Below, piece after piece: positions 1-8,249 of a DNA stretch of 42,715 bases. Where the stretch lies: NCBI GenBank assembly GCA_943356465.1, contig CALREX010000007.1, positions 1 through 42,715 on the forward strand, in the 5' to 3' direction. Position numbers and translations under genes: made by a program. The first letter of the stretch is position 1. The number at the start of each line of letters is the position of its first letter. The DNA is from Candidatus Peribacteria bacterium. GTDB lineage: Bacteria; Patescibacteriota; Gracilibacteria; UBA1369; LOWO2-01-FULL-3. Below the pieces are notes generated by a model, which searched no databases, was not told the origin of the DNA, and saw only the letters and a list, made by a program, of their open reading frames with translations.

Positions 1-752
1 TGATTAAAAACCTGAACATCGGTTTTTTTGTCATTAACAGCCACATCAAAAGCCGCTTTTTTTGCAGTGACATAAAGCTTATTTGCCTCAACAGTAAAAG
101 AAGAATGACTTTGCACAAGATTAAGAACCCTCGTCCAAAGTCTTCCCTCTTTCAAAGAAAGTTCTATATAACTTCTCACATTACTATCATCAACTTTATC
201 AAGTTTATTCAAGACAACAACAGTATCATTTGAAAGTCTGCTGACACTGTCATCAAAGAAATTTATCGCCGCATATCCATCATTTCCTGTAACAACTTGA
301 TCTTTTTCTTTAAGTTTCATGTTAAGAGAAAGAGGCATAGCCTTACCATCTCGCAAAACAGAAACATAACCTTTATAAGAATTTAAAACTGTGAAACTTT
401 CGGCTCTCGCAACACTCGCATCAAAACTCAAAAAACTGAAAACTGAGAAAGACATCAAAACACTAAGAACTCCTGCAAAAACTTTTTTCTGCAGAGCAAA
501 AAAGTTTTCCCAGAAAAACCATTTTTGTTTTTTCTGAGAAATAATAGCAAAAACGGCTTCCTTGATTTTAGCCGCATCGTATGGGCTCACGTGCGTGTTT
601 GAGGCTGCCTCCCTTAGACTTTCCGCTATTGGGTAGTCAAGGCGCATAAAAATACGATCCTTGAGTCGTGCTTTCGCACGAACGTCTAAGGAAGGCACCG
701 CAATCGCAGCGAGAATCTGCTCCACCCTGTCTGTTTCTTTTTCTGTTTCCAT
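1..752 (-). CDS. FecR-domain membrane protein, probable sigma-factor partner (partial, C-terminus off the left edge)
   Basis: The reading frame is open from an ATG at 752 to the window edge, giving about 250 residues without a stop. Residues 1-90 are soluble and charged. Residues 91-110 form one hydrophobic membrane segment. From about 125 to 245 the pattern fits FecR: a GYVSVLRDG strand, a VVTGNDGYAAINF segment, then FTVEAN and a final AAFDVAV strand. FecR-type proteins often act as membrane anti-sigma or signalling partners of ECF sigma factors. Here the gene starts 36 bases after an ECF sigma gene on the same strand, so I infer a sigma/regulator pair with its sensor domain outside the cytoplasm. 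The function of the missing C-terminus cannot be seen. Confidence 0.75.
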   Translation of the reverse strand, partial: METEKETDRVEQILAAIAVPSLDVRAKARLKDRIFMRLDYPIAESLREAASNTHVSPYDAAKIKEAVFAIISQKKQKWFFWENFFALQKKVFAGVLSVLMSFSVFSFLSFDASVARAESFTVLNSYKGYVSVLRDGKAMPLSLNMKLKEKDQVVTGNDGYAAINFFDDSVSRLSNDTVVVLNKLDKVDDSNVRSYIELSLKEGRLWTRVLNLVQSHSSFTVEANKLYVTAKKAAFDVAVNDKKTDVQVFN

Positions 753-788
753 ACTAACCTTTCAAACGGATTAAAATTTCATTTGTTA

Positions 789-1370
789 CTAAATTTCATA
801 CTTAACTCCCATTTGCTCAAATTCTTGTTTTAGAGCCTTTAGCGCACGGAATTGAAGAATTCTGATACTTCCCTCGCTCTGACCCAAAACCTCGGCAATT
901 TCTGCATTCGACAAATCATTTATAAATTTATAAATCAAAATATCCTGATATCCTTTTTTAAGCCTGTTCAAAGCGCTCCTCAAAACCTCCTGATCCAAAT
1001 GTTTTTCAATTTTTCGCAAAGGATTGTGTTCTCTATCCATATCAGGAATCGAAATATCAATCTCTGAAACCATGCGATCTTTGGAAGCCCTGTAATAATC
1101 CACTACAACATTGTGAGCTATTCTAAAAATCCATGACGAAAAATAAGTATCTTTTTTTTCTTTATAACTTTTTATATTTTCCCAAACTTTCAAGAAAACA
1201 GTTTCAGTAAGATCCTCACTGTCTTCATTTTTCACCCTGTAAAAAACATAACGATAAATAGCATCAATAAAGATGTCGTAAAGCTCGGAAAAAGCATCAT
1301 GACTGCCATTTTTCACTTCACGAACCAACACTTCGATCCTCTCTCGTTTTGCATTAATTTCATTCATCAA
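789..1370 (-). CDS. RNA polymerase sigma factor, ECF-type sigma-70 family
   Basis: The 193-residue product has the two-domain layout of ECF sigma factors. Region 2 lies around residues 25-95 (AFSELYDIFIDAIYRYVFYR, then DLTETVFLKVWENI and the FSSWIFRIAHNVVVDYYR helix). Region 4 lies around residues 125-185, with an HTH (LSNAEIAEVLGQSEGSIRILQFRAL). It directs RNA polymerase to alternative promoters. The next gene downstream encodes a FecR-like membrane protein, the common arrangement for a membrane-controlled sigma factor. It lies 27 bases after a GAPDH gene, so it may also be read from the upstream metabolic genes. The first two codons are both ATG; either could start. The regulon is unknown. 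Confidence 0.88.
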   Translation of the reverse strand: MMNEINAKRERIEVLVREVKNGSHDAFSELYDIFIDAIYRYVFYRVKNEDSEDLTETVFLKVWENIKSYKEKKDTYFSSWIFRIAHNVVVDYYRASKDRMVSEIDISIPDMDREHNPLRKIEKHLDQEVLRSALNRLKKGYQDILIYKFINDLSNAEIAEVLGQSEGSIRILQFRALKALKQEFEQMGVKYEI

Positions 1371-1397
1371 GCCCTATCTTTTAAGATCTGCCCTATA

Positions 1398-2399
1398 TTA
1401 TTTAAACCAGCTTATCAAATCCTTGATTCTGGAAACATAACCCCATTCATTATCATACCACGAAATAACTTTGATTTTGTTACCCATAAGAACCTTGGTA
1501 CTAAGCAAATCCACAATCGAAGACCTGCTGTCTCTCCTGAAATCCACTGAAACAACTTCATCACTCGTAGTTCCCAAAATTCCTTTCATTTTTCCGGTTT
1601 CGTATTTTTTAAACATATCGTTCACCTCTTGAGCTGTAATATTTTTACCAAGTTCCGCGACCAAATCAATACAAGAAACTGTTACAACAGGTACACGGAA
1701 AGCCATTCCATCCACTTTACCCTCAAGCTCGGGAATCACTCTTGAAATCGCTTTCATCGCTCCTGTGGTCGTAGGAATTATGGATTCCGTAGTCGCACGA
1801 GACCTCCTGAAATCTTCAGGATTTGAATTATCCAGCAAGTTCTGGGTAAAAGTAAACGCATGAATAGTCGTAACCAAAGAATAATTCACACCAAATTCAT
1901 CATTCAAAACTTTCAGCACAGGCGCAAGACAATTCGTCGTACAGGAAGCGTTTGAAACCACTTTGAAATCGGCGGGATTATAATCTTTTTCATTCACTCC
2001 GATCACAATATTAGGGATTTCTTTTTCCTTGCAAGGCGCAGTAATAAGCACTTTTTTCGCACCCGCTTTCAAGTGTTTCTCGGCATCAGCCATAGTCGTA
2101 AAATTTCCCGTAGCTTCAATAACAATATCGATATCATGCTTCCCCCACTCGATTTCCGCAGGATCTTTTATCTGATATACATAAGTTTTTTTGCCATTCA
2201 CGACCAAATCATTTCCATCAACTTTTATATCCGCATCAAGGATTCCATACAAAGAATCATACTTCAAAAGATACGCATGGGACTTCGCATCAGACCTCGA
2301 ATTTATCGCTGTAATCTCCATATCATCACGGCCGATAAGCTGTCTGTGAAGATCTCTTCCAATCCTTCCGTATCCGTTGATAGCAATTTTGATAGGCAT
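1398..2399 (-). CDS. gap: Glyceraldehyde-3-phosphate dehydrogenase, copy 1 (possibly NADP-preferring)
   Basis: A 333-residue GAPDH converting glyceraldehyde-3-phosphate and phosphate to 1,3-bisphosphoglycerate. The N-terminal INGYGRIGR dinucleotide-binding motif, catalytic Cys153 in [12 protein letters not shown], general-base His180 and the C-terminal WYDNEWGY motif are all present. Position 34, normally the Asp that binds the ribose of NAD, is Ser (AINSRSD), and the Leu-Pro pair usual in NAD-specific enzymes is replaced in LLDNSNPEDFRR. From known GAPDH structures this suggests NADP use or dual specificity (inference). It lies 18 bases downstream of the aldolase gene, so the two are probably co-transcribed. 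A second, NAD-type copy lies at 7123-8130. Confidence 0.95.
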   Translation of the reverse strand: MPIKIAINGYGRIGRDLHRQLIGRDDMEITAINSRSDAKSHAYLLKYDSLYGILDADIKVDGNDLVVNGKKTYVYQIKDPAEIEWGKHDIDIVIEATGNFTTMADAEKHLKAGAKKVLITAPCKEKEIPNIVIGVNEKDYNPADFKVVSNASCTTNCLAPVLKVLNDEFGVNYSLVTTIHAFTFTQNLLDNSNPEDFRRSRATTESIIPTTTGAMKAISRVIPELEGKVDGMAFRVPVVTVSCIDLVAELGKNITAQEVNDMFKKYETGKMKGILGTTSDEVVSVDFRRDSRSSIVDLLSTKVLMGNKIKVISWYDNEWGYVSRIKDLISWFK

Positions 2400-2417
2400 T
2401 TTTCAGTTTTTTAATAA

Positions 2418-3344
2418 TTATTTTGCGCTTTCATCCAGCATTTTCTGGAATTTTTCAATCATTTTTACCGCCTCGGCTCTTGGTCTTTTCCAGACATTTC
2501 TTCCAAAGATAAAACCGAAAGAATTCGCATCTATGCAGGCATTTGCATTTTCGATCAAATCCTCGTCTCCAATTTCAGACCCACCGGAAAAAAGAACAGG
2601 CACTCCTTGTGCCGCTTCCACAACACGTTTTGCACGTTCCCATTTTTGTTCTTTTGGAGAAAGTTCAGATAATTCTTTTTCAAGTTTTCTGTAATATTCG
2701 GGAATATTTTTATTATCAACAAAATCTGCATCACCTGCCACAGGCAAATTTGCTTTGATTATAGTCGCCCCCATTTCCATGGACATTCTGACAGCGGATT
2801 CTATGGCATAACTGCTCTCTTTTCCGCCTTTCGCATCGATAGCCTCTCCACGCGGATAGGCCCACACAATCAGAGGCAATCCAGTAGCTTCACATTCGCT
2901 TCGCACATTCGCCAATTGTGGCAAGTCCTCATCCTGCCTTGGTGATCCATAAAACATAGTATATCCGACCGCAGAGGCTCCGATTTTCGCCGCATCCTCA
3001 ACAAACGAAGTGTGAACGGAAAGAGCATGAGCTTGGGAAGGAATCGAGGTTTTACCGTTCACTTTCAGGATAAGCGGGATTTTCCCTGCATATTTAGTCC
3101 AAAATCTTTTCGCTACACCATAATGAAAAACAACCGCATTACACCCGCTTTCTATGGCAAGTTTCAGGATATAATCCGGATTTGCCGCTTCAGGATTCGG
3201 ATCTCTATGCCTGTTATCATGTTCAATAAATTGATCGTACGGAAGAATAATAGTTTTCCCGCTCGGTCGCACCAATCCCTTCACATGAGCAAGCTCTTCA
3301 CCCGAATAATGCAAATTTTGAAAAAAACTTAAACTTTTATCCAT
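2418..3344 (-). CDS. Fructose-bisphosphate aldolase class I (DhnA/FbaB type)
   Basis: A 308-residue protein of the archaeal/bacterial class I (Schiff-base) aldolase family, cleaving fructose-1,6-bisphosphate into glyceraldehyde-3-phosphate and dihydroxyacetone phosphate. Evidence includes the ILPYDQFIEH start of the barrel, WAYPRG near 161-166, the proposed Schiff-base Lys197 in TIIKANLP and the phosphate-binding FSGGSEIGDEDL loop near 252-263. It precedes a GAPDH gene by 18 bases on the same strand, which fits consecutive steps of glycolysis. No metal-binding histidine set of class II aldolases is seen. Distinguishing it from the related 2-amino-3,7-dideoxy-heptulosonate synthase would need an alignment, but the gap neighbour favours aldolase. 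Confidence 0.88.
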   Translation of the reverse strand: MDKSLSFFQNLHYSGEELAHVKGLVRPSGKTIILPYDQFIEHDNRHRDPNPEAANPDYILKLAIESGCNAVVFHYGVAKRFWTKYAGKIPLILKVNGKTSIPSQAHALSVHTSFVEDAAKIGASAVGYTMFYGSPRQDEDLPQLANVRSECEATGLPLIVWAYPRGEAIDAKGGKESSYAIESAVRMSMEMGATIIKANLPVAGDADFVDNKNIPEYYRKLEKELSELSPKEQKWERAKRVVEAAQGVPVLFSGGSEIGDEDLIENANACIDANSFGFIFGRNVWKRPRAEAVKMIEKFQKMLDESAK

Positions 3345-3417
3345 ATTTTTGAAAAATTAAATGCCCTTAAACTTACGAGCACTTTAGCACAAAAAGAAGG
3401 TTTTTAAAACAAAATTT

Positions 3418-3780
3418 TTACCTACTCGCAATAGAAGTCTCCCCACTCAAAAACACTACAGTGCTAGGATTTCGCATCTTAGATACACGAGGAAGTTCTT
3501 GAATGTGTCGCAATGAACGTGAATCTGAAAGCCTCATGTCCATCTGTTCACCACTTTTGATAAGAACCTGATGAGCATCTTCAAGGGAATTCAAAACATA
3601 TCCCTTTGTAACCTGTCTTGTTGAAAAAACAAGCGTTATCACTGTCACCAAAGCCACAAACGAGACCAATGAAAACATCAGGAAAAATGACCCGAACTCA
3701 ACGTTTGGGAAAAATTTTGTTAAAAGGTTTTTTACGCCTGATCTATATGGTGTTCCTCTTGAGAGGATAAGTTGTGACAT
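3418..3780 (-). CDS. ftsL: FtsL-like small bitopic division protein
   Basis: A 120-residue protein with a basic N-terminus of about 30 residues, one strong membrane segment at roughly 31-53 (FFLMFSLVSFVALVTVITLVF) and a helical polar C-terminus that could form a coiled coil. Sequence conservation is weak, as usual for FtsL. The assignment rests on topology, length and its place 28 bases after rsmH, which is the standard position of ftsL in division/cell-wall clusters. FtsL would join FtsB and DivIC-type partners in the divisome. No penicillin-binding protein or mraY follows; the next gene is an aldolase, so the cluster is broken up here. Confidence 0.6.
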   Translation of the reverse strand: MSQLILSRGTPYRSGVKNLLTKFFPNVEFGSFFLMFSLVSFVALVTVITLVFSTRQVTKGYVLNSLEDAHQVLIKSGEQMDMRLSDSRSLRHIQELPRVSKMRNPSTVVFLSGETSIASR

Positions 3781-3808
3781 TTTTTAGGAATTTAGTATTT
3801 TTTGTAAG

Positions 3809-4801
3809 TTAGCTTTGAGGAAGCTCTCTCACTTTCTTGTAAACTCGCAGTTTTGCGCTCCTGCTTCGCCTGTTTTGTGCTATTTCTTCATCTGTCGGGA
3901 CTACCGGTTTTCGTGTAATTGGTTCAAAAATGCTATCTCCATGGTTTCTGTAAATCGATTCTTGCATGCTCACTTGCGGCTGCTCCAATTTTTTAAAAAA
4001 TTGCTTCACGATACGGTCTTCAAGCGAATGATATGAAATCACCGCAATCCGACCACCTATGTTTAGCATTTCCGCCGCCTGATCTAGCGCGTCAGATAGA
4101 GCCTTAAGCTCATCATTCACAGCTATTCTAAGCGCCTGAAAAACTCTCGTCGCAGGATGGATTTTTTCCCTCCATTTCTTCCCTACTCCTCCACATACAG
4201 CCACTTCAATAAAAGTCGCTAACTGCAATGTAGAAGTGAATTTTTCAGTTTTTCTGTGAGAACAAATCTCTCTTGCGATCTTGCGGGCATATTTTTCTTC
4301 GCCATATTCATAGAAAATTCTCGCAAGGTCTTCTTCTTTCCATTCGTTTACCACAACTTCTGCTGTAAGCGAGTTTCTCTCGTCAAATCTCATGTCGAGA
4401 GGTCCATCATTCAGGAAAGAAAATCCCCTATTTGAGTCGTCAATATGAGGCGAGCTCAAGCCCAAATCAAACAAAATCGCATCTATCTTTTTGATTCCAA
4501 TTTCGGTAATCCTTTTTTTCAAGTAACGAAAATTGTCACTTATATAGAAAACATTTTTAGTTTCTCCTTTCGCAAACTCTTTTATCCTCTTCTTCGCCTC
4601 TTTAAGATTCCTTTCGTCCTGCTCAAACGCTACAAGTTTGCCGGTTTTCCCAATATTTTTGAGTAGCATCATGGCATGTCCACCAAGTCCGAGCGTCGCA
4701 TCCACCACAATCTCACCTTTCTTCAAATCCAGTAACTTTTCGACATCACTTTTTAACACAGAAACATGGTCCATATTGGCTTCGTATAAAGGAATTTTCA
4801 A
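3809..4801 (-). CDS. rsmH: 16S rRNA (cytosine-1402-N4)-methyltransferase RsmH (MraW)
   Basis: A 330-residue SAM-dependent methyltransferase that modifies C1402 in the 16S rRNA decoding centre. The family start HVSVLKSDV, the SAM-binding VVDATLGLGGHA near residues 32-43, the LFDLGLSSPHIDD motif, and the late AVISYHSLEDRIVKQFF motif are all present. Typical length is about 310, so this is near full size. Translation may instead start at the internal Met10, which sits just before the conserved HVSVL; the start is uncertain. It begins the rsmH-ftsL pair. No mraZ gene is seen upstream. Confidence 0.96.
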   Translation of the reverse strand: MKIPLYEANMDHVSVLKSDVEKLLDLKKGEIVVDATLGLGGHAMMLLKNIGKTGKLVAFEQDERNLKEAKKRIKEFAKGETKNVFYISDNFRYLKKRITEIGIKKIDAILFDLGLSSPHIDDSNRGFSFLNDGPLDMRFDERNSLTAEVVVNEWKEEDLARIFYEYGEEKYARKIAREICSHRKTEKFTSTLQLATFIEVAVCGGVGKKWREKIHPATRVFQALRIAVNDELKALSDALDQAAEMLNIGGRIAVISYHSLEDRIVKQFFKKLEQPQVSMQESIYRNHGDSIFEPITRKPVVPTDEEIAQNRRSRSAKLRVYKKVRELPQS

Positions 4802-5119
4802 TGTGCCGCATAAATCTCTTGTTCAAAACTTGTGCACAACGAGTGTATAACTTTTTTACACTCCATTTCTTAAAAGATAATAGGAGGAATCACGCAGGCA
4901 GTCAACAAAACATAGACGAACGGTTCAATAAAACTGAACAACAACCACCCAAAATCAACAAAAACAAGCATAAAGAAGCCAAAACCACCACATGTAAAAT
5001 AATATTGAACAAACTTTGATCTGTTGTGTAATTTTTTTGATCACAAAGTCTTTTTTTGAAAAATCTCTTTAAAACACATCAATAAAAAAGATAGAATATA
5101 AAGACATAAAGAAAAACCA
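4802..5119. other. Intergenic stretch between rsmH and the divergent membrane protein gene
   Basis: About 318 bases with no convincing gene; open frames here are short and low-complexity. It holds a 10-base perfect palindrome, TTGTGCACAA (4830-4839), and a 7-base inverted repeat GAGTGTA/TACACTC (4841-4847 and 4857-4863). Both lie 30-60 bases ahead of rsmH and could be operator sites. On the minus strand a TTATAC-type -10 overlaps the inverted repeat. The rest (4870-5110) is A-rich sequence in which I see nothing. Confidence 0.5.
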
Positions 5120-5587
5120 ATGCCACCGGAACTAATAGTATTTTTCACAGCAATGACACCATTCGCCGATATAAAATTATCGATTCCTTTGGGCATGAAA
5201 CTTGGCCTTACAGCCTTTAGTTCTGCACTATTCTCAATCGCAGGAACAATGACAATTTGCGCAATAGTATTGGCCTTACTCGGACCGGTCTCAAGATTTG
5301 GCATGAAAAAATCAAAATTCTTCAATAAATATTTTACAAAATTATTTGAGACCACACGCACCGCTCATGCCGAAAGAATCAGCAAATACGGGTCTGTCTT
5401 CATCCCAATATTTGTAGCATCCCCTCTTCCTGGAAGCGGAGTCGTCGGAGGCGCAGTCATGTCATTCATTTTCGGCATAGAATACTTCAAAAGCCTCGCG
5501 CTGATCTTCATCGGCACATCAATTCCGGCATTAGTGATAACACTCGGAGCAAAATCAGTATTTATGCTGGTACATCACATATTTTAA
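5120..5587 (+). CDS. Small multidrug-export-type membrane protein (COG2426 / PF06695-like)
   Basis: A 155-residue multi-pass membrane protein. Hydrophobic segments lie at about 4-14, 28-57, 90-116 and 125-150. It begins with MPPELIVFFTAMTPFADIKLSIPLG and carries the SPLPGSGVVGGAV loop near residue 96, features of the family named small multi-drug export protein. The true substrate of this family is not established. The reading frame ends inside the 3' end of tsaC on the other strand, a 26-base tail-to-tail overlap. No Shine-Dalgarno sequence precedes the ATG. Confidence 0.75.
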   Translation: MPPELIVFFTAMTPFADIKLSIPLGMKLGLTAFSSALFSIAGTMTICAIVLALLGPVSRFGMKKSKFFNKYFTKLFETTRTAHAERISKYGSVFIPIFVASPLPGSGVVGGAVMSFIFGIEYFKSLALIFIGTSIPALVITLGAKSVFMLVHHIF

Positions 5588-6164
5588 CATCCCCCTGCCT
5601 TAAAACAGTCACGCTGTCTCCATCAACCTTCACAATTGTAGATGGCTTGTTTAAAGGAATTTTCCCGCCATCGACAACCAAATCAATCAAATCTTTTGCC
5701 TTAAGTCCGCCTGAAACAGGCACATCAAATTTTGCCATATCAACTTCATACATCGCATCTTCACCGGCCAAATTCGCACTAGTCGTAACAATAGGTCTTT
5801 TGAGAGCCTTCACCAAATCTGTTGAAAATTTATCAGATGAAACCCTCATCGAAACAAATTTTTCATCTTTATTTAGAAACTTTGGCAATTTTTCAGTCCT
5901 TGGCACGACAATCGAAAGCGCTCCAGGCCAAAATCGTGCAGCCAAAGCTAAAGCCTTCTCACAAAAAACTCCATATTCCATAGCCATCTCAAGATCAGCA
6001 ACCAAGATCGCAAGCGGCTTACCGGCATCACGCCCCTTTATCTCATAAATTTTCTTAAGAGCTTTTTCGTTAAAAGCATCGCATGCCAAACCATAACAAG
6101 TCTCAGTCGGATGCAAAATAACGCCTCCGGAAGCCAAAACCTGATTTGCATTCAAAATATCCAT
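5562..6164 (-). CDS. tsaC: Threonylcarbamoyl-AMP synthase (TsaC/YrdC/Sua5 family)
   Basis: This enzyme makes L-threonylcarbamoyl-AMP from threonine, bicarbonate and ATP for t6A modification of ANN-decoding tRNAs. Motifs seen are HPTETCYGLACDAF near the start, KIYEIKGRDAGKPLAIL for nucleotide/tRNA binding, VTTSANLAGE and the late KPSTIVKV. The 200-residue size matches the TsaC form without the C-terminal Sua5 domain. I chose ATG at 6164 (protein MDILNANQ...) because it begins right before the conserved domain. A GTG at 6182 would add six residues. Its tail overlaps the convergent membrane protein gene by 26 bases. Confidence 0.93.
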   Translation of the reverse strand: MDILNANQVLASGGVILHPTETCYGLACDAFNEKALKKIYEIKGRDAGKPLAILVADLEMAMEYGVFCEKALALAARFWPGALSIVVPRTEKLPKFLNKDEKFVSMRVSSDKFSTDLVKALKRPIVTTSANLAGEDAMYEVDMAKFDVPVSGGLKAKDLIDLVVDGGKIPLNKPSTIVKVDGDSVTVLRQGDVKICDVPA

Positions 6165-6192
6165 CACCAAACAATTTATCACAAATCAAAAA

Positions 6193-7002
6193 TTATTTCG
6201 CCCCCCTTACTCCTGGAATTTTTAAACCAATAGTATCCAAATTAAATACAGGATTAGGCAGCTCAACTGATGACGCAGGAACCTTAATACCAAAAGGCCA
6301 TCCACGTTTAGTATGCATTCGCACTTCTTTTCCATCTTGAAGATCAATGCGCAATCTATCCATAGGCTTAAGAGCATCAGCATTCATAGTACCAGCACCA
6401 TCATGATAACGCCCGATTGCATTCAAACAACCATCACGCAACGCAGCCCTCAACTCAACTAAAGACACTTTTCCACTCTTAAGATCTTCGAAAGCTCTTT
6501 TTATCCAATCACGATTATCATCAATGCCGGAATAAAAACCACTTCGTAAAGCAGCAAGCGGCACATCTTTCGCATCACATCCAGACATCATTAACTTAAT
6601 AGCCTTTCCAGTGCCATACTCATCACCACCTACATCATAATTCTCACAATAAAGCTTATTTCCATTTCTAATAAATCTAGAAGCAGATTCCCCATAATAA
6701 AAACCCATATCTTCATCAATAACAGGCACAGGGAAAGCAGCTCCAGCAATAGAAAACTTTCGGCGTAATTCACTCAAAACCACTCTCGCCTCAGGGTTAT
6801 CAGCCTGACCATTGGCAACAGCATCAATCATTTCCGTAGTCCCATCCATAATATCACCAAGACTAGATTTCTGCCCCAAAAGCTTCACAAACCATCTGTC
6901 ACAAGGCATTCGTAATGGAACAGTCCTAGGAGGTTCTCCATATAAATCACCAATATCCGCAATACCATCTATATGTCCTTCACAATAAACAGTTTCACTC
7001 AT
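6193..7002 (-). CDS. Hypothetical protein, 269 residues
   Basis: I do not recognise the family. The product is soluble, with no membrane segment or signal peptide. It has scattered cysteines (Cys8, Cys34 and others) and ends with a strand-rich basic tail (VRMHTKRGWPFGIKV). The middle contains a GDEYGTGKAIKLMMSGCDAKDVPL segment and a helical stretch around 165-195. It lies upstream of tsaC on the same strand with an 11- to 28-base gap depending on the tsaC start, so the two may be co-transcribed. A TTGACG/TCATAG promoter candidate lies at 7055-7027. Codon use resembles its neighbours. Confidence 0.7.
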   Translation of the reverse strand: MSETVYCEGHIDGIADIGDLYGEPPRTVPLRMPCDRWFVKLLGQKSSLGDIMDGTTEMIDAVANGQADNPEARVVLSELRRKFSIAGAAFPVPVIDEDMGFYYGESASRFIRNGNKLYCENYDVGGDEYGTGKAIKLMMSGCDAKDVPLAALRSGFYSGIDDNRDWIKRAFEDLKSGKVSLVELRAALRDGCLNAIGRYHDGAGTMNADALKPMDRLRIDLQDGKEVRMHTKRGWPFGIKVPASSVELPNPVFNLDTIGLKIPGVRGAK

Positions 7003-7026
7003 AAAAAATATAAATATAAGACAAAA

Positions 7027-7055
7027 CTATGACACAGTAGGCACCAATACGTCAA
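7027..7055 (-). promoter_or_regulatory. Candidate sigma70 promoter for the 269-residue protein gene
   Basis: On the minus strand TTGACG (7055-7050) is followed after 17 bases by TCATAG (7032-7027), about 25 bases ahead of the ATG at 7002. The -35 is good and the -10 is weak. Confidence 0.4.
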
Positions 7056-7122
7056 GCCAATTTGAATACAAAATAAGTATAAAACCAATATAATTTATCA
7101 GAAAAAACTAACCCCTCAAAAA

Positions 7123-8130
7123 ATGTTAAAAGTTGCAATAAACGGTTTTGGAAGAATCGGTCGCCAGATTTTTCATATAAACTCAGAAAAAAAATATTTT
7201 GAAATAGTCGCAATAAACGACTTGGGAGACACAAAAACACTCGCCCATCTGCTGAAATATGATTCAAATTATGGAATCGCAAAACAAGAGATTTCTTCAA
7301 CGGAAAACGAAATAGTCGTAGACGGACAAAAAGTGAAAATCTTCAAAGAAATGGATCCAGAGAAATTGCCATGGAAAGACCTTAAAGTGGATTTAGTAAT
7401 CGAATCAACAGGCGCATTCACAAAAAAAGACGGCGCAGATAAACACATAAAAGCCGGTGCAAAAAAAGTAATTGTAAGTGCCCCAGGTGAAGACCTAGAC
7501 CTAACAATTGTACTTGGTGTAAACGAAAACATGTACGACACAAAACTACACAATATAGTTTCGAACGCATCATGCACAACAAACTGTTTAGCTCCGGTCG
7601 CAAAAGTCCTAAATGATAATTTCGGCATAGTAAAGGGTTCCATGACAACAGTACATTCATATACAAACGACCAGAGAATCCTGGATTTGCCGCACAAAGA
7701 CTTGAGAAGAGCACGCTCAGCAGGCCAATCAATCATCCCGACTACAACCGGTGCAGCAAAAGCAATCGGCTTGGTAATTCCTGAATTAAACGGAAAACTA
7801 AATGGAATCTCCATCCGCGTCCCTACTCCAACAGTTTCAATTGTTGACTTGGTTTGCGAACTTAAGAAAGAAACTACAGTCGAAGAAATAAACGCCGCAC
7901 TCAAAAAAGCCTCAGAAACATCAATGAAAGACATACTCGGCTATACAGAATTACCACTTGTTTCAATAGATTTCAGAGGAAATCCTCTCTCATCAATTGT
8001 CGATTCACTTTGCACTCAGGTCGTCGAAAAAAATCTGGTCAAAATCTACGCTTGGTACGACAACGAATGGGGCTACAGCAACAGAGTAGTTGATTTAGTA
8101 AAGTTCATGGGAGAGAAAATGGCGAGGTAG
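7123..8130 (+). CDS. gap: Glyceraldehyde-3-phosphate dehydrogenase, copy 2 (NAD-type)
   Basis: A 335-residue GAPDH with the INGFGRIGR nucleotide-binding motif, Asp33 in AINDLGD at the NAD ribose-binding position, catalytic Cys151 ([12 protein letters not shown]), His178 and the [15 protein letters not shown]-terminal motif. It retains the [11 protein letters not shown] segment whose Leu-Pro pair marks NAD-specific glycolytic enzymes. It is clearly a divergent paralogue of the copy at 1398-2399, not a recent duplicate. It stands alone, ahead of hrcA. A TATAAT hexamer lies at about 7089-7094, roughly 30 bases before the ATG, without a clear -35. Glycolytic use is the likely role, with copy 1 serving NADP or gluconeogenic flux (inference). 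Confidence 0.96.
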   Translation: MLKVAINGFGRIGRQIFHINSEKKYFEIVAINDLGDTKTLAHLLKYDSNYGIAKQEISSTENEIVVDGQKVKIFKEMDPEKLPWKDLKVDLVIESTGAFTKKDGADKHIKAGAKKVIVSAPGEDLDLTIVLGVNENMYDTKLHNIVSNASCTTNCLAPVAKVLNDNFGIVKGSMTTVHSYTNDQRILDLPHKDLRRARSAGQSIIPTTTGAAKAIGLVIPELNGKLNGISIRVPTPTVSIVDLVCELKKETTVEEINAALKKASETSMKDILGYTELPLVSIDFRGNPLSSIVDSLCTQVVEKNLVKIYAWYDNEWGYSNRVVDLVKFMGEKMAR

Positions 8131-8174
8131 CCTGCCATAGGCGTAGAGTGTTTTAGCTCCGCGAGATCACACCC

Positions 8175-8216
8175 TTGCCAAACCTGCATTTAGCACTGTA
8201 TAATCGCAACTGCTAA
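8175..8216 (+). promoter_or_regulatory. hrcA promoter with degenerate CIRCE operator
   Basis: TTGCCA (8175-8180), 18 bases, TATAAT (8199-8204). The -10 sits in the spacer of a CIRCE-like repeat, TTAGCACTG-N9-AACTGCTAA (8190-8216). The consensus is TTAGCACTC-N9-GAGTGCTAA; the right arm has three changes and the left one. Same geometry as the perfect site before dnaK, so HrcA likely autoregulates weakly here. Confidence 0.85.
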
Positions 8217-8249
8217 GTTATTTTGAACAAATTTTGACAACGCCAAACT

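Noticed and set aside
3376-3402. CIRCE-like sequence ahead of the aldolase gene (GAGCACTTTAGCAC)
   Set aside because: Contains a TTAGCAC half-site but as overlapping direct copies, without the N9-spaced inverted arm.
4801-5019. Plus-strand open frame ahead of the COG2426-like gene
   Set aside because: Low-complexity Lys/Asn/Gln product, overlaps the rsmH regulatory region and lacks any initiation context.
7269-7934. Long minus-strand open frame (221 codons) opposite the second GAPDH
   Set aside because: Shadow of a highly conserved gene; Ser/Phe-rich composition typical of antisense frames.
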